A stretch of DNA of 64,000 nucleotides from an uncultured Porphyromonadaceae bacterium. Its GTDB lineage: Bacteria; Bacteroidota; Bacteroidia; Bacteroidales; Muribaculaceae. Below, piece by piece: positions 58,635 to 64,000 of this stretch; position 1 is the stretch's first letter; the number at the start of each line of letters is the position of its first letter. The notes below the pieces were generated by a model. It saw only the letters and a list, made by a program, of their open reading frames with translations, ran no database searches and was not told the DNA's origin. The translations under genes were made by a program, and so were the position numbers. Where the stretch lies: NCBI GenBank assembly GCA_947176295.1, contig CAMWQB010000003.1, forward strand, positions 1 through 64,000. The letters run 5' to 3'.

Positions 58635-59201
58635 TTATTTGCGCTTTTTGGGTGCGTATTTCACGGGATAATCGACGCGTGTCTTTCCGGCGATGATGCT
58701 GTTGAGCTTCGAGCGGATGAGCTGTTTGCGGATAGGGGAAATGTGGTCGATATACAGCTTGCCTTCGAGGTGGTCGCATTCGTGTTGGACGATGCGTGCG
58801 AGGAAGCCGGAAATTTCTTCGGAGTGGGGATTGAAGTCCTCGTCGAGCCAGGAGAGACGTATGTGTTCGACGCGGGGAACGTTCTCGGAAAGTCCTGGGA
58901 GGCTGAGGCACCCTTCGGCGCGGGTCTCGTTTTTTCCGTCGAGGATTTCTATTTCGGGGTTGATGAGAGTGAGTTTGCGGCCCTTGCACTCGGGGAAAGA
59001 GTCGCCGACGGGGTCGGAGTCGATGACGACGAGGCGGATATTGCGGCCGATCTGTGGAGCTGCAAGGCCCACTCCCTCGGATGCGTACATGCAAGAGTAC
59101 ATGTCGTCGATGAGAGCCTTGAGGTCGGGATATTCCGGGGTGAGGGGCTCGGACACTGCCCGGAGGACGGGATGGCCGTAGAGATATACAGGGAGTTTCA
59201 T
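58635..59201 (-). CDS. def: Peptide deformylase
   Basis: GVGLAAPQIG, EGCLSLPG, QHECDHLEG motifs; ATG at 59201 (MKLPVYLYGHPVLR). Confidence 0.97.
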   Translation of the reverse strand: MKLPVYLYGHPVLRAVSEPLTPEYPDLKALIDDMYSCMYASEGVGLAAPQIGRNIRLVVIDSDPVGDSFPECKGRKLTLINPEIEILDGKNETRAEGCLSLPGLSENVPRVEHIRLSWLDEDFNPHSEEISGFLARIVQHECDHLEGKLYIDHISPIRKQLIRSKLNSIIAGKTRVDYPVKYAPKKRK

Positions 59202-59626
59202 TGCTGAGTGTATTGTTTGCTTTGAAGATATTCGTTGAGAATGATTGAGGCAGAAATTTCGTCGACGAGAGCTTTGTCGCGACGAGCGGATTTGGAGAGG
59301 CCTCCGTCGATCATGGCCTTGTGGGCGAGGACGGAGGTGAAACGCTCGTCGAAGAATTCGATGGGGATTTCCGGGGGAATTACTTTCCGGAGGCGGGCTA
59401 TGGCCGGGCGAAGGAAGCGCTGGCTTTCGGAGGGTCGGCCCATCATGTCGCGCGGCTCGCCGATGATGATGGCATCGAGGCCTTCGCGGGCGATGTAGTC
59501 GCGGACGAAAGCTTCGAGAGAGGCGGTTGGCACGGTTGTGAGGCCGTTTGCAACGATGCGCAACGGGTCTGTAACGGCAATGCCGCAACGTTTGCGGCCG
59601 AAATCTATAGACATCAGTCGTCCCAT
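59198..59626 (-). CDS. ruvX: Holliday junction resolvase-like protein YqgF/RuvX
   Basis: MGRLMSIDFGRKRCGIAVTDPLRIVANGLTTV; FFDERFTSVLAHK. Confidence 0.93.
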   Translation of the reverse strand: MGRLMSIDFGRKRCGIAVTDPLRIVANGLTTVPTASLEAFVRDYIAREGLDAIIIGEPRDMMGRPSESQRFLRPAIARLRKVIPPEIPIEFFDERFTSVLAHKAMIDGGLSKSARRDKALVDEISASIILNEYLQSKQYTQQ

Positions 59627-59675
59627 ACGAAAAACTGTCGGAGCATTGGTATTTTTTGCAAAGATACGAAAAAAT

Positions 59676-59706
59676 TTGCGGGAGTGAGGGATAAATGCTA
59701 TTTTTG
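59676..59706 (+). promoter_or_regulatory. Promoter of histidine kinase gene (-33 TTG, -7 TATTTTTG)
   Basis: TTG 59676-59678 and TATTTTTG 59699-59706. Confidence 0.55.
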
Positions 59707-59764
59707 TCAGACGATACGGGCGCGCGTGCAGTGTGCGGCCGTATTGCCGAATCCTTAAGAAGAG

Positions 59765-61942
59765 ATGAAAAGAAAACAGAGACTAATACTTACGCTATTT
59801 TTTGCTGTGGTGTTCAGCGGGGTAGTGAGCGGTGCGTTGCACAAGTACCCGTCGGAGGTGATGCCGGCGGTTCCGTCGTCGCCTACGGATGTGGAGCGTG
59901 AGCGCCTGAGCGCATATATCAGGGGCGAGCTTGCCAAGGGGCCGTCGGCAGCGGACAGCATCCGTCTGTTGTATAATCTTTTCGACCTTGGGCCTAAATC
60001 GGTGAGCGGTCCGCTGATAGATACGATCTATGAGCTTGCCTTGCGGACAGGCAATGATGATGCTGAATTCGAGATGCTCCGGCAGAAGGCCAACATGTAT
60101 ATAGACAGCGCTGAGATAGTGGCGGATTGTCTTGCCCGCGTCCGGGCCAAGAAGGGGACAAAGAATCCGCTGGTGCGCGATGCGGAGCTATACATCCGCA
60201 TGCAACAGATTCTCAGCGGTGTGGGAAACGACGTGCAGCTTACCGACCCTACTGTGGAAGGAACGCTCAACGGACTTATCGCGCGCTATATCTCGAATCC
60301 TCCTACCGACCCGTACGAAAGGGTGGAGGCGATTTTTACTATCTGCACCTATATGGGAAATCTCGGCGAGGGGCGGGATATGGAGCACTATGTGGAATTG
60401 ATGCGTGAGGCTCTGGACGCGCTTCCCTTGGTGTCGGGAGATATACGAAGGGCTGTGTATACGCGCAACGCTGTGATAGCCACTAATTTCGGACTCTACA
60501 GGCAGGCTTTGGCCATAGATCGCAAGCACCTCAGGATGCTGGATTCCATGCAGGTGCGTTTCGGAAAGAACGGTCGATTATTTCGGAGCAGCGATGCAGC
60601 GCGCTATACGATATATCGCCGGATGCTTGCTAATGCCGCGGGCCTGCGGTCGCCGGAGGTGGAGCGCCTGTGGGCAGAAATCAACGATATTGCGAGCCGC
60701 AACAGCGATGTGGCGGCAGATATGGCGGAGGACCATCGTGCGCAGATATATTATCTGATGGCCGTGAAAGAGTATGCGAAGGTTGTGCCTCTGATTTTGA
60801 AGCGCGTGCGCAACAAGTCGAGGAGTCTGCCTTACCGTGAGATTCTATACAACGACCTGATCACGGCTGCAGAGGAGACGGGCGATGAGAAGGTGCTTCT
60901 GGAGGCTTATCGCGAATATACGGATATGCTGCGGGAGCGTCTGAACAACCGCCAGGCTGAGAGTATCCGCGAGCTGTCGATTGCGTACTCGGTGAACGAC
61001 ATGAAGGAGGAGCGCGACCAGGTGCAGCACGAGCTTGCCGAGCGGGAACGCACGCGCACGCTCTGGATAACGGGGCTTTCGGTGCTTGCAATCCTGATGC
61101 TCGTGGTGATGGTGCTTGTGTTGTGGACACAGAAGAAGCGTGCGGCGGCCGCTGCCGAGACTATCGAGCGCATCAACGGCTCGCTTGTGGCTGAGCGCGA
61201 TAAGCTTCAGGCCATGAAGACGGAACTGATAGCGGCTCGCGACGAGGCCAAGCGCTCGGATAAGGTGAAGACGGATTTTATCAACAACATGAGCCACGAA
61301 ATCCGCACGCCTCTGAATTCCATCAGCGAGTGCTCGCGTCTGATCGTGGACTGTATTCCGGATGACAAGAGCCCGTTCCTGGATAAATTCGGGCGGATTA
61401 TAGAGCAGAATGTGAAGCTGATGGAGCGCCTTGTGAATGATGTGCTGGACCTTGCGTCGCTCGACAATAACGAGCTGAGCATCGATCCGATGGCAGTTCC
61501 GGTGATCGATATATGCAATTTCGTGATGACGATGACCTCGGAGAGCATGCAGCCCGGGGTAGCCCTCGAGTTCGAACCGTCGGAGGAAGTGTCGCATCTG
61601 GTTGTTGTTACGGACCGTCAGCGCGTGATTCAGGTGCTGATGAATCTGCTGAACAATGCCGCCAAGTTTACGGAGAAGGGTCGGGTTCGGCTGGATGTCG
61701 ATGTTGATAAGACGACTAATACTCTGAAGTTTGCCGTAAGCGATACGGGCATTGGCATCCGCAAGGGCAATGAGGAGGTGATTTTCGAGCGCTTCCGCCA
61801 GCTGGATATGAATGTGAACGGTTGTGGTCTGGGGCTGTATATCGCCAGAATGGTGGCTCGGCTGCTCGGAGGCGACGTCAAGGTGGATACGAGCTATCGC
61901 GGAGGGGCACGTTTCGTGTTCACTCTGCCGCTGAACGCCTGA
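59765..61942 (+). CDS. Sensor histidine kinase with helical-repeat (TPR-like) sensor region
   Basis: TM (TLWITGLSVLAILMLVVMVLVLW), H-box FINNMSHEIRTPLNSI, N-box LMNLLNNAAKFTEKG, G-boxes SDTGIGI and GCGLGLYIARMVARLLGG; no receiver domain. Confidence 0.93.
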   Translation: MKRKQRLILTLFFAVVFSGVVSGALHKYPSEVMPAVPSSPTDVERERLSAYIRGELAKGPSAADSIRLLYNLFDLGPKSVSGPLIDTIYELALRTGNDDAEFEMLRQKANMYIDSAEIVADCLARVRAKKGTKNPLVRDAELYIRMQQILSGVGNDVQLTDPTVEGTLNGLIARYISNPPTDPYERVEAIFTICTYMGNLGEGRDMEHYVELMREALDALPLVSGDIRRAVYTRNAVIATNFGLYRQALAIDRKHLRMLDSMQVRFGKNGRLFRSSDAARYTIYRRMLANAAGLRSPEVERLWAEINDIASRNSDVAADMAEDHRAQIYYLMAVKEYAKVVPLILKRVRNKSRSLPYREILYNDLITAAEETGDEKVLLEAYREYTDMLRERLNNRQAESIRELSIAYSVNDMKEERDQVQHELAERERTRTLWITGLSVLAILMLVVMVLVLWTQKKRAAAAAETIERINGSLVAERDKLQAMKTELIAARDEAKRSDKVKTDFINNMSHEIRTPLNSISECSRLIVDCIPDDKSPFLDKFGRIIEQNVKLMERLVNDVLDLASLDNNELSIDPMAVPVIDICNFVMTMTSESMQPGVALEFEPSEEVSHLVVVTDRQRVIQVLMNLLNNAAKFTEKGRVRLDVDVDKTTNTLKFAVSDTGIGIRKGNEEVIFERFRQLDMNVNGCGLGLYIARMVARLLGGDVKVDTSYRGGARFVFTLPLNA

Positions 61943-61966
61943 GAACGACATATCAACCAACGGGTG

Positions 61967-64000
61967 ATGAGATTCGGACGACTGCTTGTTGTTGCGGCTT
62001 TGGCTGTGGGCTTGTGGGCTTGCAGCTCGACGAAGCATGTGGCGGAAGACGAATATCTGCTGGACCGCGTGAACATCACGGTGAAGGATGGAGAGGAAAT
62101 CAGCACGGAGGAGCTCTACAATTTTCTTCGACAGCAGCCCAACCATAAGGTGCTTGGCTTCGCGAAGCTGCAGCTGGCCACCTACAGCCTCTCGGGCCGG
62201 GACACGACGAAGTGGTATAACCGCTGGCTGCGCCGCGTGGGGCAGGCTCCGGTGATCTACGACCCTGAGCTGACTGCTGCTTCGGCCCGGCAGCTGAGGC
62301 AGGCGCTGGTGAACCGAGGATATATGGATGCGCGTGTGGTGGCGGATACTATCGTGCGCGGGCCGCGGAAGATGGCTGTGGAATACGGCATCTATGCCGG
62401 GCAGCCGCATTACATCGGGACTATCGACTATAACATACCGGACACGGTGGTGAGGCGCATAGTGCTGGCGGACACGGCAGTGACGGACGTTCTGGAGGGC
62501 GGGGCGCTCTTCGACCGCAACCGCCTCGACGAGGAGCGCGGACGAATCGTGGACCTTCTGCGCAATGCGGGTTATTATGAGATTAACCGCGATTGTATTA
62601 CTTATACGGCTGATACTGTGGCGGGGAGCAAGGAGGTGGGCCTTACGCTGAACCTGCGTGCGCCGGGGCCGTCGGGTCGACCTATGGGCGAGGCTTTCCC
62701 GGCGGGACGTGAGGATTCGACGGGTGGTGTGTTTGTGAACAAGCCATATTTTATCGGGCGCGTGTATTTTGTCCTTGCGGATAATATCACCTCCGTGGAG
62801 GGCCTGAAGGCTGCTTCGGGGAAGGTCGGGCTGGATACTGTGGCTGCCCGGACGATGGATATTATTTATGGGGGCGACCCTTATCTGCGGCCTGCCATTC
62901 TGGAGGAAAAGTGCTATCTGGAGCCGGGGATGCGCTATCAGGCACGGGCTGTGGACCGGACTTATGAGGCTTTGGGAAGGCTGAGCATCGTCAAGTTCGT
63001 GAATATCGAGCTTGTGCCGGTGTCGCTTCCGGGGGCTCCGACGGGGCTGCTTGACGCTTACGTTTTCCTTTCGCGAAACAAGAAACAGAGCATAGCGCTT
63101 GAGCTCGAGGGCACGAACTCGGAGGGGGACCTGGGATTCGGAATCGGACTTACTTATCAGCACAGGAATCTTGCCCGCGGGTCGCAGCTGCTGACGGCCA
63201 AGTTCCGCACGGCATACGAGAGCCTTTCGGGCAATGTGGAGGGCTTGATAAACAACAGGTATTCGGAGTATTCCGGCGAGGTGGGGATAACGTTCCCGAA
63301 GTTTGAATGTCCTTTCCTGTCGAAGAGTTTCAAGCAGAGGGTGATGGCCTCGACGGAGTTTGCCGTGTCGTTCAACTATCAGGAGCGGCCGGAGTATACG
63401 CGCATTATCGGTGGTGTGGCCTGGAAGTGGAAGTGGCAGCAGCAGCGCCCGGGCTTCATGCGGAGGCACACCTACGATCTGGTGGACATCAACTACGTGC
63501 GCCTGCCGAGATCGACCTACGACTTTATCAATCAGATAGCTCCCGACAATCCTCTGTTGCGCTACAGCTATGAGGACCACTTCATCATGCGCATGGGCTA
63601 CAGCTACTACCGCACTAACAGGCGGGTGCCGACGGCGCAGCAGAGTGCTTTCTCGCTTCAGCCTTATGTGTCGACGGTGAGGGCGTCGGTGGAATCGGCG
63701 GGCAATCTGCTGTATGGAATCTCGAATGCCGTGGGGCAGCATCGGTCGGATGGGGTGTACAAGATTCTTGGTATCCAATATGCACAATATGTGAAGGGCG
63801 AGGTGGACTACAGCTATACGCGGAATCTTGATGCGCGAAATGCGCTGTCGTTTCATGCGGGATTCGGCATAGCCTATCCTTACGGAAACTCGACGATGGT
63901 GCCTTTCGAGAAGCGATTCTATGCCGGCGGGGCCAACGGCGTGAGAGGGTGGGGCGTGCGCACGCTCGGGCCGGGAGCTTTCGATGCGCGCAATTCCGTA
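61967..64000 (+). CDS. BamA/TamA-like Omp85 family outer-membrane lipoprotein (truncated by window end)
   Basis: MRFGRLLVVAALAVGLWACSSTKHVAEDEYLLDRVNI; lipobox LWAC; POTRA-like region; Omp85 motif EKRFYAGGANGVRGWGVRTLGP near the end. Open frame runs off the edge, so it is absent from the ORF track. Confidence 0.88.
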   Translation, partial: MRFGRLLVVAALAVGLWACSSTKHVAEDEYLLDRVNITVKDGEEISTEELYNFLRQQPNHKVLGFAKLQLATYSLSGRDTTKWYNRWLRRVGQAPVIYDPELTAASARQLRQALVNRGYMDARVVADTIVRGPRKMAVEYGIYAGQPHYIGTIDYNIPDTVVRRIVLADTAVTDVLEGGALFDRNRLDEERGRIVDLLRNAGYYEINRDCITYTADTVAGSKEVGLTLNLRAPGPSGRPMGEAFPAGREDSTGGVFVNKPYFIGRVYFVLADNITSVEGLKAASGKVGLDTVAARTMDIIYGGDPYLRPAILEEKCYLEPGMRYQARAVDRTYEALGRLSIVKFVNIELVPVSLPGAPTGLLDAYVFLSRNKKQSIALELEGTNSEGDLGFGIGLTYQHRNLARGSQLLTAKFRTAYESLSGNVEGLINNRYSEYSGEVGITFPKFECPFLSKSFKQRVMASTEFAVSFNYQERPEYTRIIGGVAWKWKWQQQRPGFMRRHTYDLVDINYVRLPRSTYDFINQIAPDNPLLRYSYEDHFIMRMGYSYYRTNRRVPTAQQSAFSLQPYVSTVRASVESAGNLLYGISNAVGQHRSDGVYKILGIQYAQYVKGEVDYSYTRNLDARNALSFHAGFGIAYPYGNSTMVPFEKRFYAGGANGVRGWGVRTLGPGAFDARNSV

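Noticed and set aside
60845-63856. 1003-aa minus-strand ORF antisense to the histidine kinase and Omp85 genes
   Set aside because: Composition is Arg/His/Pro-rich low-quality protein with no motifs; it exists because the sense genes avoid TTA/CTA/TCA codons. The sense genes have clear family motifs.

Overview
This is a 64 kb window from a GC-rich Bacteroidales genome. A Muribaculaceae-like origin is inferred only from gene content, TAnnTTTG promoters and T9SS-type C-termini. It is mostly intact chromosome: no transposase, IS, integrase, phage gene or CRISPR array was seen. Main contents: (i) a truncated tRNA-Val(TAC) at the left edge; (ii) a large TPR protein plus outer-membrane barrel pair, with an in-frame G10 tract in the TPR gene; (iii) secDF, pheT and yebC; (iv) a compact minus-strand exopolysaccharide cluster (GT2, wzy-like, wzc, wza-like, GT2); (v) a beta-1,3-glucan-type PUL: a membrane-spanning beta-propeller/YYY/LuxR regulator divergent from susC-susD, a secreted CTD protein, two GH16, GH3 and GH128; (vi) ompA, transketolase, MFS transporter, yggS and DUF4494; (vii) a second susC-susD-lipoprotein locus with no enzymes; (viii) metK with a long structured leader, a PpiD-like chaperone, parE-coaD-ctpA, ettA, def, ruvX, an orphan histidine kinase and a truncated Omp85/TamA-like gene. 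The signals I consider most worth follow-up are a structured metK leader with pseudoknot-compatible pairing and a terminator-like hairpin; a 16-bp dyad TATGTTATWWAACATA shared by both susC upstream regions; phased TGTAGG repeats at the first PUL promoter; T9SS-type C-terminal domains on four proteins of the beta-glucan PUL; stable hairpins at the same susD/third-gene junction in both PULs; and a dispersed 9-bp-period intergenic repeat. No homology search or folding program was run; all calls are from reading the sequence and the supplied translations.
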